Shown here: positions 35,405 to 47,593 of the stretch, piece by piece
Numbering within the stretch: the first letter of the stretch is position 1
How the letters are laid out: the number at the start of each line of letters is the position of its first letter
NCBI GenBank assembly: GCA_032871835.1
Contig: CM065297.1
Coordinates: forward strand, 3,970,501-4,034,500
DNA length: 64,000 nucleotides
Reading direction: 5' to 3'
From: Dipteronia dyeriana
Lineage: Eukaryota; Streptophyta; Magnoliopsida; Sapindales; Sapindaceae
Translations under genes and position numbers: made by a program
The notes under the pieces: generated by a model
Databases searched by the model: none
What the model saw: only the letters and a program-made list of their open reading frames with translations
Told to the model about the DNA's origin: nothing

Positions 35405-37085
35405 CTCTTCTTATTTTTTGTGTGGATAAAATTGGATTGACCTAGCGGGAAAAAACATTATAAGCGATCATATATTGAAAAACCCTTAGGCAGTATCTAT
35501 CCATAATATAAAAAGAATGAAATGAAAAGTAACAAAAACCAGAAAAACATAAAAACCAAAGGAAACAATCCTAACAAAAACATTGGCACGCATGCCATAA
35601 AAATAGAAACAAAAACAAAAACAGAAAACATCAAGAAAAACGAAAAGACTCCCGACCCATGCAATCATTGTCAACCAATAAAGAGTAGAAAGATGGGTTG
35701 TTTGCCCACCACGAATCGATCTCTAACCTCTAAGCATGCTTAGAAAGAGCGGTTGCTACCTGATTCCCTTCCCTAAAAATATGAGAAACCTTAAACTCCA
35801 TTTTTGATATCTGATAGATACAGTGCTGTCAAACCTGCCGAATCCGCCAAGGAACCTACTCAGAGTGAGAGAAGAGCAGTTGAACCACATAAGAAAAATC
35901 ACTCTCAAGCCAGATCCGATGCCACCTATTCTGCCAAGCAAAATTAATGGTCATCTAAAATGCAAGAAGTTCTGCCTCAAATACAAACACATGATCAAGA
36001 GCAACAACAAAACAACCCTTTACAAAAGCTCTACAATTACGGAAAACACCCCCACAACCCCTAACCCCTGGAGAACTCAAGGCGGCACCATCGGTATTAA
36101 TTTTGGTCCAACCAGAAACCAGAGGCGACTAAATCACACTCTGATAACAGGGGCCCTAGTCGGACGACTACAAAGATCAAACCAATGAAGAATCATAAGA
36201 TCATCTACAAAATTACGCATACACCCAATCTCTAATCGATTAGCGTCAGACATCGCACGCCAAACTAAAGACAAAGCAGATATGCAATCCATAGTCTTAC
36301 TCTAAAAAATCCACTGGTTACGGATAAGTCACACACTCCAAACCACGACATGAATAATTGTCTTTCATAAAACACGCACATGATCGCTAAACAAAACAGA
36401 CATAGACTGAGAGAAGAACGAACTCCACGTATCAGTAGAAATACGCCATTGAAAAGCTGAGAAAACTGCCTCCCAAAAAGCAGCCGTTATGGGGCACCGA
36501 ATGAAAAGATGACCAGACGACTCACTGCTAACCCCACAAACACTGCACCGGGAAGCTAAGTGAAACTCAGCCCTACACAAGTGATCCTCTGTGGGAAGCC
36601 GATTCAACAAAAGACGACATGTCAAAACTGATTGGGAGGGAGGGATAAAAAGACACCAAATATCACTCCACCAAGGTACTTACGAAGAATCGCGAATCAT
36701 ATGGGAATAAGCCGACTTGCAAGAAACTTGCCCATCCTGAGAATGAGCCCACAACAAATAACCTGTAACTGGAGATATAGCAATCCTATCGATCCGAGAA
36801 CAGAGATCTGGAAAACGAACTCTAAAACTATCGTCAAGAACCTACTTACCCTCATAAATAAAATCAGAAACCCTTGCCTTGAGAAGAGTAGTCAAGTAAT
36901 CAAGAAATCCCAGAAGCTCAAGAATGGGAACCCCTAACCAATTATCGCGTCAAAAATCTCACTGGGAATTCTCACCAATGAACCCAATGCCCTCTTTGAG
37001 ATAGGAAAGAAAGAGAAATCAAGCAACTTTAGGAACAATCGGAGTAAATGAATAGCGATCATTTAAATATTGCTCATTCACCATA
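35405..37085 (-). pseudogene. LINE RT / RNase H tail, copy 2
   Basis: Same fragment as 1440-3110: RNase H about 35725-36150, zinc-binding RVT 36365-36625, RT C-terminal part to about 37085. One difference seen: CTTGCCCATC here against CTTGCTCATC in copy 1. Confidence 0.8.
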
Positions 37086-37095
37086 TATACCAAAA

Positions 37096-37576
37096 CCATA
37101 CTCTTATACTCGGTCTATTAATAATATATAATATATATAATATATTAATAATATATAGTATATAAAATATTATAATAAATATAACAATATATAATATATA
37201 TAATATATATTATTAATATATAATGCATAATATATATTATTAATATATAATGCATAATATATATTATTAATATATCATATATAATTATAGGTATAATATT
37301 ATAATTGATATATCATATATATCATATATAATTATATGTATAATATTATAATTGATAGTATTATATATTAATAATATATTATATATTATAATATATAATA
37401 TATTAATTATAATATAAAAAACATTATAATATATATAATAATAACAATATTATTATTATACATATATATTTATATAAATACGTATCATATATAATAATTA
37501 TATATATTGATATTAAATATTATATATATGGATATAGTATAATAGCATATTATATATATAGTAATGACATACTATA
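37096..37576. repeat. TA-rich tract, copy 2
   Basis: Duplicate of 3130-3610. Confidence 0.9.
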
Positions 37577-37577
37577 T

Positions 37578-37892
37578 GCATTCTAAGGAAATCTATCTCT
37601 GAATGACCTACCATACTCTTTTTTTCAGAAAGCATAATATCATACTGATCAACCAAACCATGAAATTGTTGGAGGAGGTTATTGTGAGAGTTTATATATA
37701 AAGAAAACAGTAGGATGTCATCAATATAGAGTAAGGCTGAGTGGAGGGTAGGATGGGAAATTCTAGTGATAGCTTTCTGGAATAACGACGGAGCTGTTTT
37801 GAGACCAAATGGTAAAACTGTCCATTGATATTGAACATTAGGAATGTAAAATGCAGTTTTGTATCTTTCCTCGGGATGAATACCTATTCGCC
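37578..37892 (-). pseudogene. Endogenous pararetrovirus-like RT fragment, copy 2
   Basis: Duplicate of 3612-3925, again with the YIDDILLFS box on the minus strand and TA-rich DNA on both sides (37096-37576 and 37905-38020). No other viral domain nearby. Confidence 0.65.
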
Positions 37893-38197
37893 AATTGTGA
37901 ATTACACATATTATATATTATTAGATTATTTTATATTATTATATACAATATATATTATGTATATAATAATTCTAATATTATATAAATACATATATATATA
38001 TATACATAATATAATAGGGATATTATGGTCATTTGAACATCTTGTCTTGTCTTGTCTTGTCTCATTCATATCAAACGCATAACAGTGCAGTTAACAGTTC
38101 TATCACGGACCTTCCAAACACAATATAGAGCAACATGTCCTGTTATGTCCCGTCCCGTTCTATTCAGCCTTGTTCTGCCCCATCTCCATGTCAAACG

Positions 38198-38448
38198 CAT
38201 CCTAAACTTTTATATATTATTTCATATGTCAATTATCTAAAGGTCAGAGAGAGGACGGGTGTTCTCACATTTAGTTTAACGCAAGTATTAATTCCTATAA
38301 AATTAATGTTACGTTGAGAAACAGTTTCTCAAACCAATATGCAATTTGAATAATCAATCCTTCGTTAATTCAAGACTTATTTGATAACTTGCTTATCCAC
38401 ATTAACTTAACATTAAAACCGTTAGTCATTGGGACCATAAATTCTACA
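38198..38448 (-). mobile_element. Copia 5' LTR, outer part (copy 2)
   Basis: Duplicate of 4230-4480, ending TTCTACA at 38448. Confidence 0.75.
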
Positions 38449-39082
38449 TATACACACTGTACGTCACAGAACCGGTCTGTTATTATTGCACTTTACCTTT
38501 TTTTTATCCCTTACGTCGTATAGTAGAGGTTTAACATCAATGTTTATAGTACTCGGATCAAATTGCTGTCCCTGTATGATTTTTGCAAAACAGTCACATA
38601 ATTTAATTAATTGTTGATTGAAAAGCTGTTATTCAATTATTTGACACATTATTTAGTAGTGCTAAAAGTACTTTGAAGTCTTGGACATTGGTGGTAGATT
38701 ATTTTTTAGGAAATGAACTCCATTTGCTCTGTTTTTTTGGAAAAAAACTCAACCTTATTCTCTAACACGATCCCTCAAAAAAATATCGTTCATGCAGTTC
38801 AAGTGGGTTATCACATTTATTAGATCGAGTCCGTGTTGATTCCAATTGCTGTAGCTAAATAGTTTTGTTAAATTTTTAGGATACTTAGCTACATTGTTAA
38901 GGCTTAGAGATGTAGCACTCTATTGTACATTAGTTCTTTCTTTTCCTTTCAAACTACTTTACACTCACTTCCACCGACTTTAAAAAATCAACAAATGAAT
39001 AAAGGTAACAGCTAAAAATAAATAACATATGTGTATAGTTATCTGCTAAAATTCAATCTTCCATCATCTCTCCTCTCCATGT

Positions 39083-42000
39083 TTATACACTCTTGTCCTC
39101 ATCATCTTCATAGTTAAAAGGTAACGGTACCGATTTGAATGCCCGATACTTGCCCACGTTGTTTAAGTGTTCATTCTCCAACCTGATCAATCAAAAATCC
39201 TTTGTCAGTACACAATTCAGCATTGCAGGTGAATTCTTTTCATGTTATTTCTTGCTTTTACATGTTAACGTTTTCTTCTGCTACAAATAAGTAGTGCTGG
39301 AGCATACCTGAAGAAATTCCATATTCCTCTACGGATGATCTCCAAGCAGGCAAATACTGCAATCAATGCTGTTCTATGCAGGAATGGTGCTTCTCTGAAG
39401 CCTAACACTGTTTGCATCCAAGCAAGTCTCAGTATAATGTTCAACACCTGCATGTCACCCAACAAAGTCATGGTTGTATCAATTTCAAATCCTTAGGACC
39501 TGACAAAAACATTCAGGTTAGACCTGACTAGAGAATTAATCTTTTTATATATATAATCTCAAATTTTCAAGGCAATATAAATGGTAGAAGGAAGGATATC
39601 ATATATTCTGTTACCATGGCTATGAAGTAAACACTTTTGTTTGGTATAATCAGTTTGTCTCTCAACCAATGGTTTCTTGAGCTTCGCCGCAGAAGACCCC
39701 AATCGATGACAATATCCCAATACGTATTAGCAATTGTTGCGACAACTGAACTGGCTATGGCCACGATCAGCCAAGTTTGCCCTGTCCTGAGCTCATAGAT
39801 GGTCCTTGTCGAAACAGCAACAATGGTTGAGAAGTATTTCAGTCCATTCAGGAAATGCATTCCATTTTTCTCTTCAAACAAGCGTCTAACACACTATAAT
39901 AACAAATCGGAATGTTAGTTGTTAAAATCCATCAAACGGCTGATAATTGAGAGAACGTAAATTACCTGCAGGAAGCGGAACCAATATGGTACGATTGCAA
40001 CAACCAAGTAAAAAATATCAAAAAGATCACTTCCTCTGCACCTGTTTGATCTCCTTTTGAAGTCTCCCCAACCATAATAGCAAACATAGAATTCCAAACT
40101 TCTCAAAGCTTGCACCTGAAATGAACTTCGGATTAGTAAATCAATTTACAATTACAAGTGCCAATATGATGATGCCATTACTAGTATCATGTCTAAATAA
40201 TTCTCTAGTCAAGTCTAGTCAAGTCTAATCAAGTTTGTCACCAAGACCAAAAATTATCACATGTGATAATTGATTAATTTGATGTTAAAGGATTATCATC
40301 ACAAGTGATAATCCTCAGGTTCTGACGAAAAACTTCAGGACCAGACCTGACTAGAGAGAGCCATAATATCTAACCTGACTAGTGAGTTGATCTGCCAAGA
40401 AGAAATCTGGAAGAGTAACCTACACACACCCAAATGAATAAACAAATAAAGACGAAATTTTACGGTCTCAATATGAAATTAACTCGTATCTTTCTATGTA
40501 AAAGTTTTTGTAGTCTTGGTACCTTATAAAGAGGTGCAAAAATACAGTGAATTACACATCGGATAAGGAAGAATCGACTTGAACGATATATGATATTGAA
40601 TGGACAAAATATTACGAGAATCACAACCTGCAATAGACATCACCGGTTTAAAAAGTCGAACGATACATTGTGAGTTTGTAGAGTTGAAACTGATAAATTA
40701 TCAAACTTACAAATAGTAGAGCCAGAGGGACTATTTCAGTTATGGCTTCAAAGTTTCTGGTTCTTGGATCCATCTCCATATCCAAATTCGAAAGGATACC
40801 ACCAAACGTAAGTACAGCAAGCACTGAACTAACAAGGAGGACTTCTCTATAACCCAACTCAGTTCCTTGCTTGAAGCCAAAGATGAATGAATAGTTTATG
40901 CGATAACGCTTCCAAAAGTATATGTTTCCAGCATACATGAGCAAATGAAGGAAAATATATCCGAAAAAACTGTATAGTGGGAATATATTTTCCATGTACT
41001 GATGACGCCCAGGACTATTTAGAACATCTCTTGCATGGATACTCACAATAACAGCAACTAGAAGCGCTATTGAACAGCCAAAGAAGGTACCTGCACATGT
41101 AACAACGTCAATTTTTTTAGTTTCGTCACATCAAATTACAACATGTACACTTTATGACGAGGAGAAATTCTTACCTAAGAAAAATGTAATTGTATGTCTT
41201 TCCCTCTTAGCTTTTGGTCTCAATGTGTTCATTCCTTTTCTATGATTTCCATTTGCAAAGTGTTTAACAAATGTAGCCTCCACTCTTTCCATGAGCTTAG
41301 TGACCTGCAAACATGGATAGTTAAATTTGGCAGCAAAAGGACTCACACACACACTGCAACACTCCACTGTACTGATCGAAAAGGACTCTCATCGATCTAC
41401 AACTGACCTCATCAGAACTTCCAAGATAAGAATTATCCACCATCTTTAAGTAAGCTTTTGATGCATTCCGCGAAGTGATCTGCATATTTTGTGTAAATTA
41501 GTCCAACTGAAGCCATATTAAATTTTGGAAAAGCAAAGAAACGCACCTTGTCGTACTTCTTCAAGATCTTGGAGAATGCCAATTGATTCAAAAAGCTGAT
41601 ATATACATCAAATTAAACCAGAAAAACACTTCAAATTGTGTTGTGAGTAGTACAATTGAAAAACAACAACAACAAAACAACCATGTAATTACCAGTAGCT
41701 TTTCAGAAGCCGAAGCTTCTGATAGAACACTACAAAAGCCTGTGTCATCAGTTCCTCTGCTTTCTTTAGCTCGGATTTGCTGAATGTTATGTCTGAAATT
41801 GAACCCGAGAGAACACCCCTTAATGTCGATACAGGAGTTTCAGGCTCAATTTTGATCTTAACATGATCCAGGACATCCAATGAAGCCGGTCTAAAGCTCT
41901 TTAATGATCCCTTTCCTCCATTTTCATTGCCTATTGTGCTCTCCTCCTGCAAGTGTCCTTCACTGCTCATCTCAACTTCTTCAATCGTACCCATCCGCGA

Positions 42001-42852
42001 CTTCCCTTCATGTTACAAACACACTTTAAACTCTTGGAAAGATTGTTTAATCTAGAGACTTCAACATTAACATACCATATAAGATACCAATTCATTCAAA
42101 TCGGGTATGAAATGAGAGAGAATCAAGTTACATAAAAAGAGAATCAGGAAAGGTCACTGATTAGTAAACGCGCCCACAACGTAAAGAACAATCAAATTAA
42201 CATCATGAACATTAAACTTAATGATTGCTCTCTCTTTCTCTACGGTCTATGAACATGAGTAGATGACAATTTGAAGAAACTGGTTTCCATTACCTGGTTT
42301 TCTAGCATTGATGGGATGAACCGAACCCGAAGAAGAGGAAACATCATTACTTGCTAGAGCACCCAAAAGCTCAGGATCCTCCACTTTGATCCTGAGAGCA
42401 ATCAAAGCATCCATTTGTTTACTCAATTCATCAGCTTCAGACATCACTTCCTCCACTTTGTTCTTGTAAAAGCTAACAACTTTATTGAACTCATCATCAA
42501 GTCTTCTAAAAAACACAAGCTCATGCTCTCCTCCTTGATCAGAAGACATCAAAAACATAGTCTGATACTGCCCATCTGCTGCCACAGAATCCACCAGAAT
42601 GACTTCGTCTTCGTTAGACCTCGGAGAGTCTTTATGCCTGCCGCCTCTGCTCGTTAGACCACTAAAAGCTCTATAGAGTGAGACCCTCCTCTTCAAAGCT
42701 CCCTTTGTGGTTGCTGCCAATGGAGATATTGGTGCGTTTTTTTGCTTGGAACGCAAAACATCTTTCAGGATTGTCTTCAAGAAGTTGTAATCCATGTATG
42801 CTTCTCTCCATTCTTGCACCAACTGTGCTGCAAACTCTTTCCCGAATTTCAT
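39083..42852 (-). CDS. PHO1-like: PHO1-family phosphate exporter (SPX-EXS), copy b
   Basis: Exons (minus strand): 42294-42852, 41693-42005, 41547-41595, 41408-41479, 41175-41304, 40711-41090, 40523-40627, 40375-40419, 39966-40115, 39615-39893, 39308-39447, 39083-39182. GT-AG junctions, identical exon lengths and phases to copy a; 773 residues, no stop. SPX start [18 protein letters not shown] motifs YYGWGDF and DIVIDWGLL; ends [20 protein letters not shown] plus an acidic tail. Expected role: phosphate export under SPX control. It is a mosaic: the EXS half is almost identical to copy a, while exons 2-3 and introns 1-2 are almost identical to copy c. Its intron 1 lacks the SINE and MITE. Confidence 0.93.
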
Positions 42853-43510
42853 CTTTTTCTTTCAAATCAAAACAATAACAATTGTCTCTCTAGATGATTA
42901 TAATGATCAACTCATATAGACCCACACACCCTTTTAAAAAACTTGACGACTCTTTCTTGTTTTTCTTCATTTTTGACAGAGAAAAAGTCTTTGTCCAGCA
43001 CACCACTATTGTTCTTATTTGAGAGCCGCAAACAATGTTGTGTGTTTTTTTCTTAATATATATCGTGCAAACCATTTCCTCTGCAACAAATCTTTGCGTC
43101 ATATGTCACCTAACCAGAGTAATAAAATTAGGCGTGTACGGTCTTGAATCTTTTTCAAAATTTTCTGTTTGTCAATCAAGTAATAAAATTTTCTGGAACT
43201 ACACTGTCATGAAAGTGACAATTTTTTTTCCTTTATTTTTTTTTTTTTGGCAATTCCATCAAATGAAGGTAGGAAGTAAATAAATATCTATATTCCATTC
43301 AAATATAAAAAAATAATATCCAGATATTTTAATCGAAATTAAAGTTTGGAGTTTGAATTGAGGAAGCAAAAAGTATTTTAACATAGAATTTTGAGAAGAC
43401 AAATAAGAGATTAGACATGTTGATCAAAATAAAAAAAAAGGCTTGATAATAATTATAGAGTAAATAATTAAAACGAAAAAAAAATGATTAAAATTGACAA
43501 AATGCAATAT
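42853..43510. promoter_or_regulatory. PHO1-b 5' flank / proximal promoter
   Basis: Homologous to 9335-10017 and 55330-55848, without the insertions found upstream of copies a and c, so it is the closest of the three to the ancestral promoter. Confidence 0.5.
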
Positions 43511-44120
43511 TAATTATCGGCAGAAAAATGGAAAGTCAACTATTGGCGATGTGATGTGACTCTTTTTCAACCGAAAAGTAAAAGAAATTCAATAATATGC
43601 AAATTGGACGGAGTGACGGACGCTTGCTGATATTAAATTTGCATGAAATGAATAGTAGCTGGCTTGTCTGATTTTCCACGTACTGTAATCTGTACTCCAT
43701 CTCCTCTCAGGCACAACATATTCTTCCATCGGCTCCCCATCGCGTCTGATTTTCCCGCTGAATTTCCCCCAAATAGATTTGCCCTAGTTTTCCTTACCCA
43801 AACCCGTCTTAAGAGGCATTTCAAATGACCCGGTTGGATCCAGGCTTGGGTAACTTGATCCACACATGGGATCCAAAAGCCTTCCAGGGGCGAACAGTTC
43901 TGTGCCAGCCCAGTTTCATAAGTGGATTGGGTTCTTGGCAACCCATAGAGCCCCTTCACCTATTTTGGTGCCAACCTTCTTTCGTGTTCTGATCTTTATT
44001 GGGCTAGGCCCAATGCTGATTTCATTCCATGATCCGTTTCTTCTCACTTGCCCATGTATAGTTAATGAAGAATAATACTTAGGTATTGATCACGTACTAA
44101 CCCCACCTATGGGTATCGTT
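43511..44120. other. Non-coding upstream of PHO1-b
   Basis: Shared with the PHO1-c upstream region to about 43660, then unique, more GC-rich DNA. No convincing gene; the minus-strand open frame at 43633-43959 has no recognisable domain. Confidence 0.4.
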
Positions 44121-44779
44121 TAGGGGTGGCAAAATTCCCTGACCCGACCCATTTTGGAACGGGTTTGGAGTAGAAAAAACGGGTAACTGGACGGGTTTGG
44201 GGTAAATTTCTTGACCCGATCGAATTATCGGGTCGGGTATGGGGCGGTCCCTTTTGCCCTAACCTGCCCCGTTTGACCCGTAATTTATATATATATATAT
44301 ATATACACACACACAAAATTTCAAGTTAGAGATCACTGATGTAAATTCGTCAGTGCGTTGGATGTGGATCATTAGATTTACATACTTTGACTCCAGCTGT
44401 ATGCACTTGTCAAAACTTCTTCATAATCAATGGTTCGCATACAATGCACTGATATAACTTATATCAGTGCGTACTGATTCGAAAACCAATATATATATTA
44501 AAAAATATTGTATGCATTTTGTATTTTTGTTTAAATCATTTTGGGATATGTATTTTATACTTTACATATGAATTTAATGTTTATTAAACATAATTATTGT
44601 GTTATATTAAATTCAAATTTACGTAAACAAAACGGGACGGATTTGGAACACCCTTGCCCCATTCAGATCGGGTTTGAGGTAGACTTTTTTGATCGGGTCG
44701 GGTTTAGAGTAAACATTGAAAACTGGATTTCGGGTTTGGGGCGGCTCTAACTCGGCCCGTTGCCACCCCTAGAATCGTT
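44115..44779. mobile_element. Non-autonomous hAT-like element
   Basis: Element 44121-44773 has inverted ends TAGGGGTGGCAA and TTGCCACCCCTA and is flanked by the direct repeat ATCGTT (44115-44120, 44774-44779). The interior has mirrored GACCCG/CGGGTC blocks, typical of the widespread plant GGGGTGGCAA family, and a (TA)n(CA)n run at 44287-44314. No transposase. Confidence 0.7.
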
Positions 44780-44964
44780 GCCATGTGGCCTTTTTTTTTC
44801 CATATAAATGTAAAAAACGAAAGAAAAAAAATATCATGTAGCAACACCCTAGTGAAGGTTTTGACTAAACAGTACCCAACATTGTTCGTTAATAAATCAG
44901 GCCATTCTTCGTTAGAACCAATATCCATGTTGTCATCCTTAGCTGCCAGAGGAATAAGGAAAAA

Positions 44965-45132
44965 GCTTGGGTACTGACTGGTCAGTACCCAGCTATACTG
45001 ACCCCCCAATAGGGTATTGCCACGTGGTAAAAACTCTTTATTTTTTTGCCATTTTCTCCTTACTTTGGATTACGTGGCAACCAACCATTTGTTGGTCAGC
45101 ATAACTGGGTCCTGACCAGTCAGTACCCAAGC
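44965..45132. mobile_element. 168-bp MITE with 39-bp self-complementary ends
   Basis: Begins GCTTGGGTACTGACTGGTCA and ends with its near-perfect complement ...CAGTACCCAAGC; the inverted repeats extend about 39 bp with 2-3 mismatches. Each end is itself a hairpin (GGTACTGAC / GTCAGTACC). Target duplication uncertain. Confidence 0.8.
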
Positions 45133-45600
45133 AATGTCTGAGGAATAATATCTGATTCTAATTTGTCGGCCATGATAGTCTTCAAACCTTGAGGCATTGG
45201 CTTAGGAGTCTCGAGAATTGGAACGTCCTTTTGGCTGGCATCTCCAACCTTTCTACTAGCGTTCAAGACCGACCCTTCGCCTTCCTGACCTGTTTTCGTC
45301 ACCCCAAGGCCGGTGGTCAACCCTGGATTTAGCAGCGGAGCTTCTCATCTGCCTGTGGCATCTCTTCTATGATTATATATATGAGTTATCTTTTTATGCT
45401 TTGTTATAAATTTTAATATTTATTATTAGAAAATCTTACGTTTTAGTATTGTTTAACTTTATATTTAATATTTGTTATTAGTTATTAATTTTAATATTTT
45501 TACTTAGTATATTAGTATATTTATGATTTATTTTTAGTTATTTATTTAAATATTTTATTTAATTAATAATTTTAATATTTATGCTTAGTAATTTAGTATA
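45133..45600. other. AT-rich non-coding, hAT upstream remnant
   Basis: Starts with about 210 bp of GC-richer sequence of unknown origin (open frame 45120-45320 on the minus strand, no domain). It then turns to AT-rich DNA with repeated TTAGTATATTAGTATATTTATG that continues beyond the solo LTR. Confidence 0.4.
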
Positions 45601-46690
45601 TTAGTTGTTAGGTTTTGGCTCGTATTCTCAAGTGAACCTAATGTTAACCAAACAAGACTCAATTGATGTGGAGCTTCCTAGAGACGTGGGATAACGTTTG
45701 GAAGTTGAAGATGATGTTTGAGGGAGGTTTGAAGACAAATAAGAACTGAAGAAACGAAGTCTGGTAGGTACCGCGGCATGGACCGCGGTGCGGACACGTG
45801 CACAGACCGCGGCACATGGAGCTGTCGAACTCCTGTAGATTTATGTGGCGTGGACCGCGGCGGAGGCAATGCACCAACCGCGGTACTCAGAGCAGTGGTC
45901 GACAATTTTGGTATGTGGTGTTGGGTGCGGGTGGCCAACCGCGGTAATAACGGATCTTGCCCAAATTAGGAATGTTGCACGAAAATAGAAAAGATGTTTT
46001 CTTCTGGAAGTTCTTGTGCTAATCAGAAAAAGAAAGAGTTTGTCTTCATGAAGAATAGAAAATTTTTGTACTTGAAGGAAAATGATTTCACCTTAACAAG
46101 AAGACTTGTCATAAATAGGAAATAGTATTTATGTGGAACAAGTAAGTCTTGTATGTTTAGGAGTAGGATTTCCTTTTATATTAAACTCTCTGTAACTAGT
46201 ATAAATAGACCTTGTATCTAGGTTATTTTGTGTGGAACAAAAAGAACACCATGTAACATCAGAGAGTAGTGGAGAGATCCGGGTGAGAGACCCGTGAAAA
46301 TATCCGGGGAGGGATCTAAGGGAATATCAGTAGATCAAGTTAGAGATCCGTGGGTGATATTCTGGGAAGACCTAGGGGATATTGTGGGGTTCTTGGTAAG
46401 GATCTTGTGAGTGTGGTTTGGGGTTTGGGGTTTGGGGTTTGGGTGTGAGAGAGAATCCTAGAATATATGGTTGTAACAATTTATCATATAGTGGAATTTT
46501 CTCTGCCATCCTGACAACCAGTGGTTTTTTACCCAATTTGGGTTTTCCACGTATATCTTGTATTGTGATTGGTTTATTTTCTCTCATCTATTTTCTCTGC
46601 TATTGACGTTATTAATTGCTATAAGTTATGGGCATATATTAGATACGACGATTCCGCGTTCATCGGTTCTGAAAATTCTTCAACATTAGT
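45601..46690 (+). mobile_element. Solo LTR with 5-bp target duplication
   Basis: LTR 45606-46685 (1080 bp) has TG...CA ends (TGTTAGGTTTTGG to TTCTTCAACA) and is flanked on both sides by TTAGT (45601-45605, 46686-46690). A TATA box TATAAATA lies near 46200 and CCGCGG recurs six or more times at 45772-45945. No internal retrotransposon region is present, so it formed by LTR-LTR recombination. Strand is set by the TATA box. Confidence 0.85.
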
Positions 46691-46759
46691 ATATTTATGA
46701 TTTTGTGTTTAGTTATTTATTCACTAATGACTAATGAGTTAATATTTGTATTGTAGGAA

Positions 46760-47535
46760 ATGGATCCTAATCATCCTTATTTTTCGGACGATCTTAACTT
46801 GGACAACGATGGTTTTGACCTTTCCGAACCGGCCCAAACGATAGCGGGACCTTCTACCTCCACACCGACATCACGTCCTAAATCTAGAAAGTTGACATCT
46901 CATGTATGGCAGTATTTTGACAAAGTAGAAATACCAAACCCAAACGGTATTGTCACATCAAAATCTTGATGCAAGTTTTGTAAAGCCTTATTTGCCACTT
47001 CTAGGTTGGGAACCAGTCATTTGAAAAAGCATATGGACAAATGCATAGCTAAACACGAAGATGTAGACACTACGACCTAGACACAACTACAATGGAAACA
47101 AGACGGGTCCGTTACGATGTGGAGTTACGACTCCGCGTATGCTAGAAATTGCATGGCATTTTACAGTGCACAAATTGATTAATCGATTAATTTCGGTGAT
47201 AATGTTTTTTATGAATAATTTATCTAAAAAACAAACAACCCCCAATTTAAAGCTGATTCTAGAAACACCAGTAGGAACGATTTGTTAAAAAAAATCAAAC
47301 TCAACGAGACAACTTAATGGCTGAATTATAGCATCTGAATGTTTCTATTACTCTAACTTCCGATATTTAGAATGTACGTTCTAAACAGGACTATTTATGT
47401 GTCAATTGACACTATTTAGACTCTGATTAAATGTTAAAAAAAAAAAATTGGTTTTCATCATATGGATTCTCAATATGTCACAGAAAATATTTATAATATC
47501 ATTGTTTCTATTTTACAAACTTCTAAACAGGGACG
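46760..47535 (+). pseudogene. hAT transposase N-terminus with BED zinc finger
   Basis: Starts at the Met of 46760 after an intron-acceptor-like TTGTAG. 46760-46969 then one stop: SHVWQYFDKVEI, CKFCKALFA, and HLKKHMDKC form a BED-type C2HC zinc finger for DNA binding. The continuation to 47535 is broken by stops but matches the hAT fragment of the palindrome arms (GAAAATATTTATAATATCATTG at 47483). The sequence stops at 47526-47535 where CAGGGACGGAGCC begins another element. Confidence 0.75.
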
Positions 47536-47593
47536 GAGCCAACAATTATTTTCAGTGGGGGTGTCGTGAAATATAATGAGTTATATCATAATT

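Larger units (their letters stand above)
30005..36717. repeat. Right arm of giant palindrome
   Basis: Reverse complement of 23291-29990. It is continuous with PHO1-b on its right: 33967-36717 is shared with both the left arm and positions 1-2751. Small differences from the left arm include single-base indels at about 30412, 30487, 30975 and 30986, and microsatellite lengths at 31900-32150. Confidence 0.95.
31320..38448 (-). mobile_element. Copia relic, right arm / PHO1-b flank (both LTRs present)
   Basis: Complete footprint of the element. 3' LTR 31320-31814, coding remnants 32510-34734, leader, primer site at about 35243-35260, 5' LTR inner part 35262-35405, nested LINE/TA/pararetrovirus block 35405-38197, 5' LTR outer part 38198-38448. 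The left neighbour is the hAT fragment (GATCAAGATGAT); the right neighbour is TATACACACTG of the PHO1-b 3' flank. Confidence 0.85.
33967..43510. repeat. Direct segmental duplicate of 1-10017
   Basis: Constant offset 33966-33970 from the window start through the PHO1 EXS exons, with very few base changes in the first 7 kb. Beyond about 7.4 kb the copies are less similar, and copy 1 alone has the SINE and the MITE. Homology goes on through the promoter to 10017 / 43510. Confidence 0.92.

Noticed and set aside
43633..43959. 108-residue minus-strand open frame upstream of PHO1-b
   Set aside because: No recognisable domain, no splice support and no counterpart in the other copies' upstream regions.
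46415..46445. GGTTTGGGGTTTGGGGTTTGGGG, telomere-like
   Set aside because: Only three TTTGGGG units, not the plant TTTAGGG repeat, and located inside the solo LTR. Not an interstitial telomere.
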